Of a DNA stretch of 64,000 bases, positions 32,974 through 42,560 are shown in pieces. The translations under genes and the position numbers were made by a program. The first letter of the stretch is position 1; every line of letters starts with the position of its first letter. The DNA comes from JAPOUP01 sp965203605 (GTDB lineage Bacteria; Pseudomonadota; Alphaproteobacteria; Rhodobacterales; Rhodobacteraceae), in contig OZ241902.1 of the NCBI GenBank assembly GCA_965203605.1, forward strand, positions 1,612,001 through 1,676,000, in the 5' to 3' direction. The notes below the pieces were generated by a model. That model was not told where the DNA came from, did no database searches, and worked only from the letters and a program-made list of their open reading frames with translations.

Positions 32974-34014
32974 ATGGAACGCCTCAAACATTTGGTCACG
33001 GATAATCCTGACCTGAGCTTTGCCATTCTACTGGCTGTCAGCGTTTTCACCTTCTTCGCGGTCACGGAGCCGTTGTTCTTCACGCATCGCACGGGGTTCG
33101 CGATCATGGAACGGTTTGCGGTTCTTGGCCTGGTGGGACTGGCGTTGACGCTTTGCATCATCGCAGGCGAGATTGACCTTTCCATTGGCTCCAATGCCGC
33201 ACTGGCGGCCGTGATCACAGTGCGGTTCACAGACGATTGGGGCGCCGTCAGCGCACTTCTCCTGGCGCTGGCGATTTCCACCACCATTGGTGCGATTCAG
33301 GGATATTTCATCGCTTACTTGAGAATCCGCGCAATCGTTCTAACGGTTGGCACGCTGATGCTGTTGCGCGGTGTGGCACTCTTCGCAGCCGAGGAAAAAA
33401 CCGTCATGCTGACCGATTTCCGTATTCCCGACTTCATCACGACCAAGATGCTTGTTTACTTCTCACCCGCCTCGCTTCTGGTGATCGCAATGTTCTTCTT
33501 TGTAGGACTGTTCATGACCTTCACACGTTACGGCCGCGAGATCTATGCCATCGGCGGCGCTCGGAAAGAAGCCTTGGCGGCGGGCATCTCGCTGCAACGC
33601 CCGATGATCATCGTCTTTGCGATCTCGGGTTTTTGCGCCGGGCTGGGTGGCGTCATCATCGGGTTGCGCTCCGGCACGGCACAGGCTCTCGGGCTCCAGT
33701 ACCTCCTGCTGGCCGGAACGGTGGCCGCATTCATCGGCGGAGTGTCGATCCTTGGCGGCAAGGGTGGGGTCATCGGCGCCGCCATAGGAACGCTAACGGT
33801 GAACTTCCTGAACACCGGGCTGGTCTTCAACGTAACGCCTGCCTTCATGGTGCAACTCTATCTCGGAATCCTTCTTCTGGTCGTCATTATGTTCCAGACT
33901 GGCAGCAGCGTCTTTGAAGAACGACAACGACGAAGCCAGCTTCTCAACGATGTCGATCGACGACGGAACATCCTGGCCGACAAGATTGCCGAACTTCGAC
34001 GGCCGTCCGGATAG
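32974..34014 (+). CDS. ribose-type ABC transporter permease (RbsC-like), second of two
   Basis: A 346-residue permease of the same family: LVGLALTLCIIAGEIDLSIGSNAAL is the hallmark GGIDLSVGS-type region, followed by LRIRAIVLTVGTLMLLRGVALF and the late GGVSILGGKGGVIGAA. About eight to nine membrane spans. The gene follows the first permease by 9 bp and has a GGAGG-type ribosome-binding site (AGGAGG before 32974). Its C-terminus (EERQRRSQLLNDVDRRRN) is charged and cytoplasmic. Confidence 0.9.
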   Translation: MERLKHLVTDNPDLSFAILLAVSVFTFFAVTEPLFFTHRTGFAIMERFAVLGLVGLALTLCIIAGEIDLSIGSNAALAAVITVRFTDDWGAVSALLLALAISTTIGAIQGYFIAYLRIRAIVLTVGTLMLLRGVALFAAEEKTVMLTDFRIPDFITTKMLVYFSPASLLVIAMFFFVGLFMTFTRYGREIYAIGGARKEALAAGISLQRPMIIVFAISGFCAGLGGVIIGLRSGTAQALGLQYLLLAGTVAAFIGGVSILGGKGGVIGAAIGTLTVNFLNTGLVFNVTPAFMVQLYLGILLLVVIMFQTGSSVFEERQRRSQLLNDVDRRRNILADKIAELRRPSG

Positions 34015-34067
34015 TCGCAGCAATAACTGGAAGAACATCCAATTTGGACATAGACTGACCCGGAGCC

Positions 34068-35909
34068 ATGCTGGGGAGTGGTCTGAGCGTGCCGGAGATG
34101 CCAGAGACGCTGCGTGAGGTCATGAACCTTCAGCGAGGGCAATCAAGGACCCGACCGGAAGGCCCGTTTGAAAGTGGTGATTTCCCGCGCACCAAAGGGA
34201 TCTCAGGCGAAGAATTCACACTCTTCCTGGATTTCATCGATGCGCTTGATGAGGAAGCAGATCAGGTACTGAGCGTCAAACGTGGCTATGATGAAACCCG
34301 CATCTTCACCACGCTCCTACGAAATCACCTGCAGGGGAAGCTGACCACGACAAGCAATCTGGCAAGCGCAAGCGGGCTGGGCTATGGCACTGCGATCAGG
34401 GCAATAAATTCAATCAAGGAGCGCGGCCTCCTGATCCGTCGGCCAAGAACGGTGACCGGCAAGAGCTTTTCGCTGCACCCGTCCGACAAACTGATTTCTG
34501 AATGGCAGGAGTACGCGCGACGGGTGCGCGGTGCGATCAGCCTGACTCTCGGCGCCGGAGCGGCGGGAAAAAGCAACATCGGTGACTATTTCTTCGGCTC
34601 TTCCTACGGCGACAGCCAGACGATTCCTCCACCCACGCCCTTACAATCACGGCTGGACCTGCGAGGTGACCTTCGCATTCTTGTCCATGCCGATCCAACG
34701 TTCATGGCAATGAACGTCCTCAAGCGACAGTTTGAGGGCCTGTTTGGCGTCGGAATTAGCAGCCGGGCGTTGTCGATCGACCGATTGCGCCAGGAGATTC
34801 TGACTAACGCTGCGCGAAGAACGTCTCGCTACGACATCTTGGCCTGCGACCTCCCATGGTTTGGCGAACTTGCGGAAAAGAACGTACTCCTCCCGATCAA
34901 CGATCTCATTGATGAGAACGAAGTCAACGTTGGCGACTTTCACAGGGTGGCACTCGCTTCCGCACGACATGGCGGCGTTCAGTATGGACTTCCCGTCCAG
35001 ACAACACCCGAGCTGCTGTGCGTCAGGCGCGATCTGTGCGACGCCGCCGGGGTGGGCGCGCCATTCACAATCTCAGAAACGCTGAAGGCGGCCCGCGCAC
35101 TACACAACCGGGCACATGGGCGGTCAGGAATCGCCTGGAATGCGGCGCGCGGAACACCACTTGGGCACACATTCATGTTTGTCATGGGAGCTATGGGGCG
35201 ACCGCTGTTGAATCTGGCAAAGATTGGTGATGATTTCGATGCGGAGTGGCCCAAGGGCGATAACCTTCGTCCGATGCTGCAGTCCAGCGAGGCATTTGCC
35301 ACCGCAGACTACCTCCGCGAACTTCTGGACTTCTCGCCGGCGTCGATCCTATCCATGTCCTGGTACGAACGCGCCCGCGTTTACGCGGACGGCGAGGTCG
35401 CGATGGCCTATTGCGCCACGCTTCTCGCGCCGCTTTTCGAACTGAACCCGGAATCGCCTGCCTTTGGTGTCACTGATTATCTACCCCATCCATACGGGCC
35501 AGAAGGCAAACCCATCGCACCGGTCGGCGGCTACGCTCTTGCAATTCCGTCCAACATTGCGCCTGATCGCATTGATGCCGCCTGGAAAGCGCTCCAGTCA
35601 TTTACCTCGCCCCAGTCCATCAAGCTCTACATCGAAAACGGCAGCCTCGTGACGCCTCGCTTCAGCGTTAGCATGGACCCGAACGTGCGCAAAGCGTCGC
35701 CGGTAATTTCGATCGTCGACGGCATGGCACGATCCGGGATTCTGCAATACTGGCCCCGGCCACCCGTTCCGGAGATATCCGACCTGATCGAGATCCTGGG
35801 AACCGAGCTGCATGACATGCTGCAGGGAGCGACGAGTATCAGCACGGCCCTGATGAATGCACAGAACCGCGCCGATGCCTTGATGAGGGCGCACGGGCAC
35901 TATGCCTGA
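34068..35909 (+). CDS. winged helix-turn-helix fused to an SBP family 1 domain (SgrR-like architecture), putative regulator
   Basis: A 613-residue protein with no signal peptide or membrane segment. Residues about 60-150 form a MarR-like winged helix: TTLLRNHLQGKLTTTSNLAS, GYGTAIRAINSIKERGLLIRR, then a wing. From about residue 200 to 590 it is a family-1 solute-binding domain: LRGDLRILVHADPTFMAMN, YDILACDLPWFGELAE, GLPVQTTPELLCVRRDL, YADGEVAMAYCATLLAPLF and PVGGYALAIPSN. This suggests a cytosolic regulator that senses a sugar or sugar derivative. E. coli SgrR is a precedent with a different (family 5) binding domain. It is the last gene of the ribose-type importer operon. The start could also be GTG 34089 or ATG 34125. 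Confidence 0.75.
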   Translation: MLGSGLSVPEMPETLREVMNLQRGQSRTRPEGPFESGDFPRTKGISGEEFTLFLDFIDALDEEADQVLSVKRGYDETRIFTTLLRNHLQGKLTTTSNLASASGLGYGTAIRAINSIKERGLLIRRPRTVTGKSFSLHPSDKLISEWQEYARRVRGAISLTLGAGAAGKSNIGDYFFGSSYGDSQTIPPPTPLQSRLDLRGDLRILVHADPTFMAMNVLKRQFEGLFGVGISSRALSIDRLRQEILTNAARRTSRYDILACDLPWFGELAEKNVLLPINDLIDENEVNVGDFHRVALASARHGGVQYGLPVQTTPELLCVRRDLCDAAGVGAPFTISETLKAARALHNRAHGRSGIAWNAARGTPLGHTFMFVMGAMGRPLLNLAKIGDDFDAEWPKGDNLRPMLQSSEAFATADYLRELLDFSPASILSMSWYERARVYADGEVAMAYCATLLAPLFELNPESPAFGVTDYLPHPYGPEGKPIAPVGGYALAIPSNIAPDRIDAAWKALQSFTSPQSIKLYIENGSLVTPRFSVSMDPNVRKASPVISIVDGMARSGILQYWPRPPVPEISDLIEILGTELHDMLQGATSISTALMNAQNRADALMRAHGHYA

Positions 35910-36516
35910 ACCATCGCGTTAGGGACGGCCATTGCTGACCGTCACCGAACGGATGTCGTCTCGATGACCGTGCGCCGACGCGGTACCGGCGCGGCAACCC
36001 CACGGCCAGACCCGGGAATCGCAAAGATCGACATGCTGTGCCGCGCCCGAAGAGGTGTTCCGGGTCTTTCAATGGGACACTGTCAACTCTACTTCTTGTT
36101 GATGCCAAATTGAAGCACTTTGGCACCTTCATATACAATTCCCATGGTTTGCCCTGCCAATACCTCAGCTTAGCAAATGCAGCTCAACGACAGGTTTTTG
36201 GGCAATGTCGTCGAACCAGTGCAGATCGCTTTCCCTACCCGTGCGCTGAAATTTGGAAGTCCAATGAACAAAGAGTGATTGAGCCACATTGGGAGCAGTC
36301 ACGCGGCTGGTGTCCATAGGATGGAAAGGAAGGTGGCGTGCCGAAAGGTGCTGAAGGCAATCACAGTGATTGACGTAAACCCACGGACCGTACGGCCCGC
36401 GCCATGTACCTTCGCCATAGAGCCACCCAAACCGCCTCGGTGGAAATCCAACCTGAAGCGGAACCATTCGAGGCAGGCCCTGACATGGCGTTGGCCAATC
36501 GAGCCCATAATGCCCA
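35910..36516. other. 607 bp between convergent genes, no gene recognised
   Basis: Lies between the regulator gene and the convergent M20 deacylase gene. No open frame with motifs and no clear intrinsic terminator. Confidence 0.5.
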
Positions 36517-37815
36517 TCAATGTCCATTGCCGACCGGTGCAAGCAGATCAGCAAGCGCCAATGCCATCACTTTGGCGCTGTCGGCCATGTCCTCAATCCC
36601 GACCCATTCGTCAGGTTGGTGCGCAAGATCAAGAATGCCAGGTCCATAGGCAATGCAGTTCCTGAGCCGCCCAATCCGATCGATGTGCTTCTGATCGTAA
36701 GTTCCAGGGGAAACAACATAGACAGGCCGTCGCGCCATCACGCGTTCGATCGCGGAGGCAACGGTGCGTACCACTGGGGCTTCGCGGTCGGTCATCGTCG
36801 GAGCGACACCCCAAAGATCGCGTATCTCGAATTCGAAACCTGAACGCTGTGCCTTGATCCGCTCAAGCATGTCGGCAACCTCGGTCTTTACGGATTGCAT
36901 ATCCTCTTCGATGAGAAAGCGTCGATCAATCGTGATGCGGCACCGGTCGGCTACGCAGGCCGCAGGGTAACCGGTGTAACCGACGTCCTGCTCCGCCTCA
37001 CCGCCATGGATTGAGTTGACGTTCAGAGTGGACTGCCGGGCACCCTCAGGAACAACCGGCATCTTAGTCTGTCGACCTGCCAGAAGCGGGTAGAGGTGTC
37101 GCTCCATCTCCTCCAGAACGGCCCCCATGTGCCGGATCGCGGAATCTCCCAGAAATGGCATCGAGCCATGTGCCATCCGCCCTTTGGTCTCGATCTCGGC
37201 CCACCAAACGCCTCGGTGGCCCAAACAAATCCGGTCCTTGTTAAGTGGCTCGGGTATGATGACATGCTGAACACGGTCCGGATCGAACAGACCCTGTTCC
37301 GCCAGAAACGCAACGCCTCCGTAGCCTCCGGTCTCCTCGTCAGCCGTACCGCTGATCTCAATTGAACCGGCAAAGTCCGGACAAATCGAGATAAACGCCT
37401 CCGCCGCCACGATAGACGCGGCCAGACCACCCTTCATGTCGCAGGTTCCGCGACCATAGACGCGGCCTTCCCTGACATCGCCTCCAAAGGGGTCAAATGT
37501 CCAGCCGTATCCAGCCTCGACCACATCCGTGTGGCTGTTGAAGTGCACACACTCACCAGTTGAGGTTCCATCCAACCGCGCCACAATGTTCCATCGCGGA
37601 AACTCATCACTGTCGCCCGGCGATCCCTCGGCCCGCAACAGATTGCAGGCGAATCCCGAGGCAGCCAATCGTCGTTCGAGAAACTCACAGATCTCTCGAT
37701 AATGGTTGCCAGGCGGATTCACCGTGGGAATGGCCACAAGACCCTTTGTAAGCCGGACGAGATCACCCCGGCGATTCTCGATTTCACGGAAAAGGCGCGA
37801 ATCCATCTGTTCCAT
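36517..37815 (-). CDS. M20-family metallo-deacylase/peptidase (ArgE/DapE-like)
   Basis: A 432-residue dizinc hydrolase related to acetylornithine deacetylase and succinyl-diaminopimelate desuccinylase. The metal-binding motif is FNSHTDVVEAG (His and catalytic Asp), then GRGTCDMKGG (bridging Asp), ADEETGG (catalytic Glu and ligand Glu) and a C-terminal His in LAHQPDEWV. The dimerisation domain lies between. The ATG at 37815 is preceded by a TGGGG sequence; the open frame extends upstream but is less family-like. The substrate is unresolved. It is a single gene convergent with the HTH-SBP regulator. Confidence 0.87.
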   Translation of the reverse strand: MEQMDSRLFREIENRRGDLVRLTKGLVAIPTVNPPGNHYREICEFLERRLAASGFACNLLRAEGSPGDSDEFPRWNIVARLDGTSTGECVHFNSHTDVVEAGYGWTFDPFGGDVREGRVYGRGTCDMKGGLAASIVAAEAFISICPDFAGSIEISGTADEETGGYGGVAFLAEQGLFDPDRVQHVIIPEPLNKDRICLGHRGVWWAEIETKGRMAHGSMPFLGDSAIRHMGAVLEEMERHLYPLLAGRQTKMPVVPEGARQSTLNVNSIHGGEAEQDVGYTGYPAACVADRCRITIDRRFLIEEDMQSVKTEVADMLERIKAQRSGFEFEIRDLWGVAPTMTDREAPVVRTVASAIERVMARRPVYVVSPGTYDQKHIDRIGRLRNCIAYGPGILDLAHQPDEWVGIEDMADSAKVMALALADLLAPVGNGH

Positions 37816-38676
37816 TTCTGAACCCCACTTCAACGACGCAGGCCTGTTGAGTGCCAATTCGGCGCACAAGACTCAACTGGGCGCGGCGACTGGCAGATGC
37901 CATGAGACGCACCGACATCTGCCTTCGTCGGTGTTTCAACGCAAGGAAACGTTCGGACTTCAGCATGGGATGACAGGGGGCCGATGAACGGCATCCCCAA
38001 CTGAACGAAAGGAGAAAGGAGTGGCTGGTTCGACCATCCCCTCCAACGGGAACGCTACCACCGCTTGAGTGGCACTGGAAGTGGGTGGCAGCGGCTGGAT
38101 CCTCAGTGTCGGCCATCCATCCGTGGCGATGCATGGTCGCAGAAGACAACGTCCGGGACAAACGCAAGCTTCCATGATCAGCGAAATGATCGAATTGATA
38201 TTCTCCGGTCTGCGTGATAGACGGGACAATCTGGAGCGCGACGCTACCCGACCGCCCAAAGCTCGTCCAACATTGCGTTTCCGCTCAAGATGTCTCGGTC
38301 CTGGATGTGATTCCACGATCCGGTCTCTCCATGAACCGTACCAACTAACCGTGCACAGCATGCGCCGAATTCCGGTCGGTTGGAAGGCTCGACCGCAAGT
38401 TTCGCGTAAGCCGTCAAGGTACGGCGTCCGTTCGGATCCCGCCCATATCGTTCGATCTGATGGCATACGGCATAGGGCATTGCCCGTAGTGACTGGCTAG
38501 CGGACAGATCACTTCGGAGACCGCTCTGGTAGCACGGGCGGGAACGGGGAATCGGGGGCGTAAAGGCGGGCCATTCGGCCTCACCGTTCCCGTTCATAGT
38601 CCACGCCCCCAGCGAAAATAGAGGCCGGACAGAGAGTCCGACCTCTTCATCTGCATCGCAACAGGATCGGATCCGT
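37816..38676. other. 0.86 kb without a recognisable gene
   Basis: Between the M20 gene and the 3' end of the sugar-binding-protein gene. Contains a terminator for the latter (38616-38646). The other open frames have arginine/serine/proline-rich translations of the kind expected from non-coding GC-rich DNA. Confidence 0.5.
38616..38646 (-). terminator. intrinsic terminator after the sugar-binding-protein gene
   Basis: Reading the minus strand, AGAGGTCGGAC and GTCCGGCCTCT form a stem with one mismatch around a 5-base loop, followed by ATTTTCGC. It starts 31 bp after the binding-protein stop codon. Confidence 0.7.
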
Positions 38677-40008
38677 TCAGTCGATCTTCGCGACCTCTTC
38701 GCGGATCTTCGCCACGGCTTCCTCAACCGTGATGTCGTCATCGATGTATTCGCGGACAATTCGGTTGAACAGCAGCGAGTTGACAATCTTCGATGCCCTG
38801 CCGAGTTCCCCTTCGCTGAGACCCCAGCGGTCACCGGTCGAAAGGCCGGCAACGATATTGTCGATCACATCCTGCGGATAGAGTTCGGCAAGAGGTGCCT
38901 TCCGGTCGACGCCAACCGGAAGGGAGGCCCACTCCGTGACGTAGGCTTCTGGATCGGCGGCATTGCCGCGGCGAACCGGGAACTTGCCCTCTGGCGCAAT
39001 GCGCAGGATGTAGCTGTAGCCTTCATCCATCACGAAGTTCACAAACTCGATCGCGGCATCGGTGTCGGCGTCAGTCGTGACGCCCATATACCGAATGTCC
39101 GCCCAACCGGCACCTGCCGGATTTGATGGCCCGGAAATTCGCGTCACAAATCCTGTCTTTGAGGCGAGTTCCCGGCTGGTTGGATCGTCGTTGATCGTCG
39201 GTGGAGCGCTGTCCCGCAGGCCCGCCAATTCGTCCATGATGAAGGGTGACCAGATGATCATCGCAGCCTTGCCAGCGAAGTAGAGTTCACGCGACTGCTT
39301 CCAGTAGAGTTCGCCTTCCGGTGACGCTGCGGCCATCTTCTTGTAGATCTCGAGCGCTTCGGTCAGCTTACTGTCGCTGTCATCACCCGCCGCCACGGGC
39401 GAATAGCCATTGGCGAGCAGGACATGCTCCAGCACCTGCATCATGAAATTCTCATCGATCTTGGTAGCCGCCACAAAGCCGAACATGTTCTCGCCATCAT
39501 GGAGCTTGTCGATCGCGGCCGCGATGTTCCCATAGGAATCCGGTGCGGCCAGACCATGTTCCTCGAACAGATCCTTGCGGTAAACCACCATCTGGGTCCA
39601 ACCATCGACCGGAACGGAAGCGAATTCGCCGCCGCCAACCGAAGCGATGTCCAGAGGCCTCGCGGCGAACGTATCCGCACCCAACATCTCAATGACTTCA
39701 GTGGCGGCACCGGCATCCAGTACTCCAGCCTCTGCCCAAGGCTGCAGGTATTGAATCGAATGGTACACGACATCCGGCATGTCGCCTGCAGCGAAAGCCG
39801 CGGTCATCCGTGTTCCGAGATCCGACTCCGTAACCGGTACGACCTCGACTTCGTGGCCAGTCTTGGCGGTGAAGGCAGCAGCCATCTCTTCCTGGATCGC
39901 AACGCGCTCAGGCTGTTCCTCTGGGGTCCAGAAGGTGATTGTTTCGGCATGGGCCATATGCGCGGCCAGAATCGCGCCGATGGCGGCGGTTCCGAGTGTT
40001 TTGGGCAT
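38677..40008 (-). CDS. sugar ABC transporter substrate-binding protein (SBP family 1)
   Basis: A periplasmic binding protein of family 1 (maltose-binding type), 443 residues. The N-terminal signal peptide is MPKTLGTAAIGAILAAHMAHA, cut before ETITFWTPEE. Family features follow: FTAKTGHEVEVVPV, AAFAAGDMPDVVYHS, PVDGWTQMVVYRKDLFEE and GKAAMIIWSPF. The ATG at 40008 has GGGAGAAG upstream. It is transcribed divergently from the lacI-permease-hydrolase-ATPase operon and is evidently its binding protein. Confidence 0.9.
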   Translation of the reverse strand: MPKTLGTAAIGAILAAHMAHAETITFWTPEEQPERVAIQEEMAAAFTAKTGHEVEVVPVTESDLGTRMTAAFAAGDMPDVVYHSIQYLQPWAEAGVLDAGAATEVIEMLGADTFAARPLDIASVGGGEFASVPVDGWTQMVVYRKDLFEEHGLAAPDSYGNIAAAIDKLHDGENMFGFVAATKIDENFMMQVLEHVLLANGYSPVAAGDDSDSKLTEALEIYKKMAAASPEGELYWKQSRELYFAGKAAMIIWSPFIMDELAGLRDSAPPTINDDPTSRELASKTGFVTRISGPSNPAGAGWADIRYMGVTTDADTDAAIEFVNFVMDEGYSYILRIAPEGKFPVRRGNAADPEAYVTEWASLPVGVDRKAPLAELYPQDVIDNIVAGLSTGDRWGLSEGELGRASKIVNSLLFNRIVREYIDDDITVEEAVAKIREEVAKID

Positions 40009-40100
40009 TCTCTTCTCCCTTTGAGCGGACTGAATCGTCTCTAATCTGATGGGCTCCAGCCACTGATTCGGCGAGAGCATCCACAACTGCAACTATTTGA

Positions 40101-40112
40101 TAAAACGTTCTA
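40101..40112. promoter_or_regulatory. candidate LacI-family operator in the divergent promoter region
   Basis: TAAAACGTTCTA is symmetric at 10 of 12 positions around a central CG, the shape bound by LacI/GalR-family repressors. It lies in the AT-rich 207-bp region between the binding-protein gene and the lacI-family gene, where it could control both directions. Confidence 0.5.
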
Positions 40113-40215
40113 CCAAGTCAACCGCTATATATGGATAAAATTTTGACTAAAATACCTATATATTGACAATTCGAAATCATTGACAGCAATAGCTGAAATA
40201 TCGTTATATCAAGTC

Positions 40216-41298
40216 ATGCTTGAAAATCACGCATATGGGGAGAACGACAGGCCGACACGGGACGAAGCGACGGCCATCCTGCCACCACGTCCGACAATCC
40301 ACACTGTCGCCCAGGAAGCAGGCGTTTCGATCTCTACAGTCAGCCAGGCTCTGCGCGGACAGGGGCGCATTTCAGACGGTACGCGCCGCAAGGTCCTGCG
40401 GGTCGCAAAAGAGGTGGGCTACGTTCAGGATCGGCGCGCCGTAGCCATGCGTTCGGGAGAAAGCCGGGAGGTCGGGCTTCTCATCCACAACATCCGCAAT
40501 CCGTTCAACGCGGAAGTGGTGGTCGGCGTCAACTCATTCCTTGAGGAACAGGGCTATCTTGTATTTGTGCTCGACGCGCTTGACGACCCCGTGCGCCAAC
40601 GACGCTACCTGCAGACCATGCTGGCTGGCTCACCGGCTGGATTGCTCTGGGTCCCCGCCACGGGAACGAAGCAGGAGACAGTGGATTGGGTCCGTGCCCG
40701 TAGTCCGACGACTGTGTCGCTCCTGCGCCCAATGCCAGGTCATCCATTCGATCACGTCGGAATCGATTCGACACTTGGCGCCTCTCTCGCCACCCGTCAT
40801 CTTCTCGATCTCGGGCACAGATGCCTTGCCTTCTTGGGTGGAGACCATGACTCCGAAACCATCATCCACAGAATTGGCGGTTTCGCTACCGCGATGATCA
40901 ACGTAGGGACCAGACCCGACATCATCTGGCCCTGCGCCGAAACCAAGGCTGCGGCGATGGATGCAACGGTCAGGTTGCTTGCCAAACATCCGAACGTGAC
41001 TGGTCTGGTCTGCAACTGCGACGTCGTGGCAGCAGGGGCGACACTGGGACTGTCACGCTTGGGCCTGAAAGTCGGCGAGGACGTTTCCGTCACCGGATTC
41101 GATGACATTGAAGACGCCCGCCTTTGGTCGCCACCACTTACAACTGTCGCTGTCGACCCTATCGGCATCGGGCGACAGCTCGCGGTCACGCTTCTGGACC
41201 GCAAGGCAAGCAAGCCTGCTCCACTTCGCACCGTGAACCTGCCCGTAAAGCTGGCAGTGCGGGCCTCCTCCGGACCGCCCAAGGGAATCGTCAGATGA
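40216..41298 (+). CDS. LacI-family transcriptional regulator
   Basis: A regulator of about 360 residues. The N-terminal helix-turn-helix is PTIHTVAQEAGVSISTVSQALRG with the minor-groove hinge region ISDGTRRKVLRVAKEVGY. A type-I periplasmic-binding-like sensor domain follows (VGLLIHNIRNPFNAEVVVGVN, HVGIDSTLGASLATRHLLDLGH, VSVTGFDDIEDARLWSPPLTTV). The ATG at 40216 leaves about 27 residues before the helix-turn-helix, longer than usual; a TTG at 40180 is an alternative. It heads the operon, and its stop overlaps the first permease start. It probably responds to the imported solute or its breakdown product. Confidence 0.9.
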   Translation: MLENHAYGENDRPTRDEATAILPPRPTIHTVAQEAGVSISTVSQALRGQGRISDGTRRKVLRVAKEVGYVQDRRAVAMRSGESREVGLLIHNIRNPFNAEVVVGVNSFLEEQGYLVFVLDALDDPVRQRRYLQTMLAGSPAGLLWVPATGTKQETVDWVRARSPTTVSLLRPMPGHPFDHVGIDSTLGASLATRHLLDLGHRCLAFLGGDHDSETIIHRIGGFATAMINVGTRPDIIWPCAETKAAAMDATVRLLAKHPNVTGLVCNCDVVAAGATLGLSRLGLKVGEDVSVTGFDDIEDARLWSPPLTTVAVDPIGIGRQLAVTLLDRKASKPAPLRTVNLPVKLAVRASSGPPKGIVR

Positions 41299-42560
41299 CT
41301 GACAGCGCCGACACGAAACTGATTCACGCCGCAAAGCGCATCGGACCCATCGCTCGCAGGGAGATGCGCCTTGCCTACTCAATGCTCTTTCCAACCGTCG
41401 CCGCCGTGCTGTTCGTCGTACTCGTGCCGGTGCTGGCGAACTTCTGGATCAGCGTCAAGCCAGTCGAACTGGCGGACCTTCGGGCCGCAAAGCCGCTGGT
41501 ACGTGAAAGGGTCCGGGGAGAGGTCACGACAGAGGGCGACACCTTCCAGATCGAATATCGCGTGCGCTCGAGTTCGCCGAATGACGCGGTGTTCGACGTC
41601 ACTTTGACCGATGAGGTGCCAAAGGGACTCCGCGTTACTGAAATCGAACCTCCCTGCGTCGCCCAAGGCAATATCATTCGATGCGACTTTGGCACCTTGG
41701 AACCAGGCAAGCAGCGGCGCATCAAGGGAGTGCTCTCCCCGACCGCCGCTTATTTCACGTCGGGCGCCGGTCCACCTAACGACACCAAGCCCCTGGCGAC
41801 CGGATATGCACCTAACGCACTGACAAGCCTCGAATTCACCTTAGAGAACTTCCGCAGGATTTTCGATGCTTCGGAATTCTGGGAGGTGCTCTGGGTCAGC
41901 ATTGTCTACACCGTTTTCGGCACCGGTGGCGCCCTGCTGCTTGGCCTGTTCGCAGCACAACTCCTAATGACCGCCTTTCCTGGGCGCGCACTTCTGCGTG
42001 GGCTGTTTCTCTTCCCTTATGTCTCGCCGGTCATTGCGGTGGCATTCACCTGGATTTTCCTGCTTGATCCCTTTTCGGGAACCATGAACGCCATCCTGCA
42101 GCAGACAGGCGTGACAGACAGCCCGATTAATTTTCTTGGCAAGCGCGGCATCGCGCTCTGGACAGTGATCGCCTTTGAGGCGTGGCGCTACTTTCCGCTC
42201 GCCTTCCTGTTCATACTGGCCCGAATGCAGTCCCTAAGCTCTGATCTCGATGAAGCCGCGGAAATGGATGGAGCTACACCTTTCCAGCGCTTCTGGCACA
42301 TTTCCCTTCCGCAACTTGTCGGTATCATCTCCACGCTGTTCCTTCTTCGTTTCATCTGGACATTCAACAAGTTCGACGACATCTTCCTGCTGACTGGTGG
42401 CGCTAGCGGCACCCGGACACTCACTGTCAACGTCTATGAGCAGGCCTTTGCGCTTTCGAATCTCGGAGCCGGCGCGGCGGTCGCCGTGCTGATCTTCTTC
42501 ATGCTCGCGATATTCGTTGTCATTTACTTCCGATTCGCTCCCAAGGAGGAGGGTATGTGA
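41295..42560 (+). CDS. sugar ABC transporter permease (MalF-type) with a DUF11-like periplasmic insert
   Basis: An inner-membrane permease of 421 residues. The first span (about 30-50) is followed by a large periplasmic segment (about 55-180) that reads like a DUF11/Ig-fold repeat: FQIEYRVRSSSPNDAVFDVT, LTDEVPKGLRVTEIEP, CDFGTLEPGKQRRIKG. The normal MalF-type core follows with five or so spans and the EAA loop DLDEAAEMDGATPFQRFWHI. E. coli MalF also has a large periplasmic loop after an early span, but of a different fold. The ATG at 41295 overlaps the lacI stop (ATGA). Confidence 0.9.
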   Translation: MTDSADTKLIHAAKRIGPIARREMRLAYSMLFPTVAAVLFVVLVPVLANFWISVKPVELADLRAAKPLVRERVRGEVTTEGDTFQIEYRVRSSSPNDAVFDVTLTDEVPKGLRVTEIEPPCVAQGNIIRCDFGTLEPGKQRRIKGVLSPTAAYFTSGAGPPNDTKPLATGYAPNALTSLEFTLENFRRIFDASEFWEVLWVSIVYTVFGTGGALLLGLFAAQLLMTAFPGRALLRGLFLFPYVSPVIAVAFTWIFLLDPFSGTMNAILQQTGVTDSPINFLGKRGIALWTVIAFEAWRYFPLAFLFILARMQSLSSDLDEAAEMDGATPFQRFWHISLPQLVGIISTLFLLRFIWTFNKFDDIFLLTGGASGTRTLTVNVYEQAFALSNLGAGAAVAVLIFFMLAIFVVIYFRFAPKEEGM

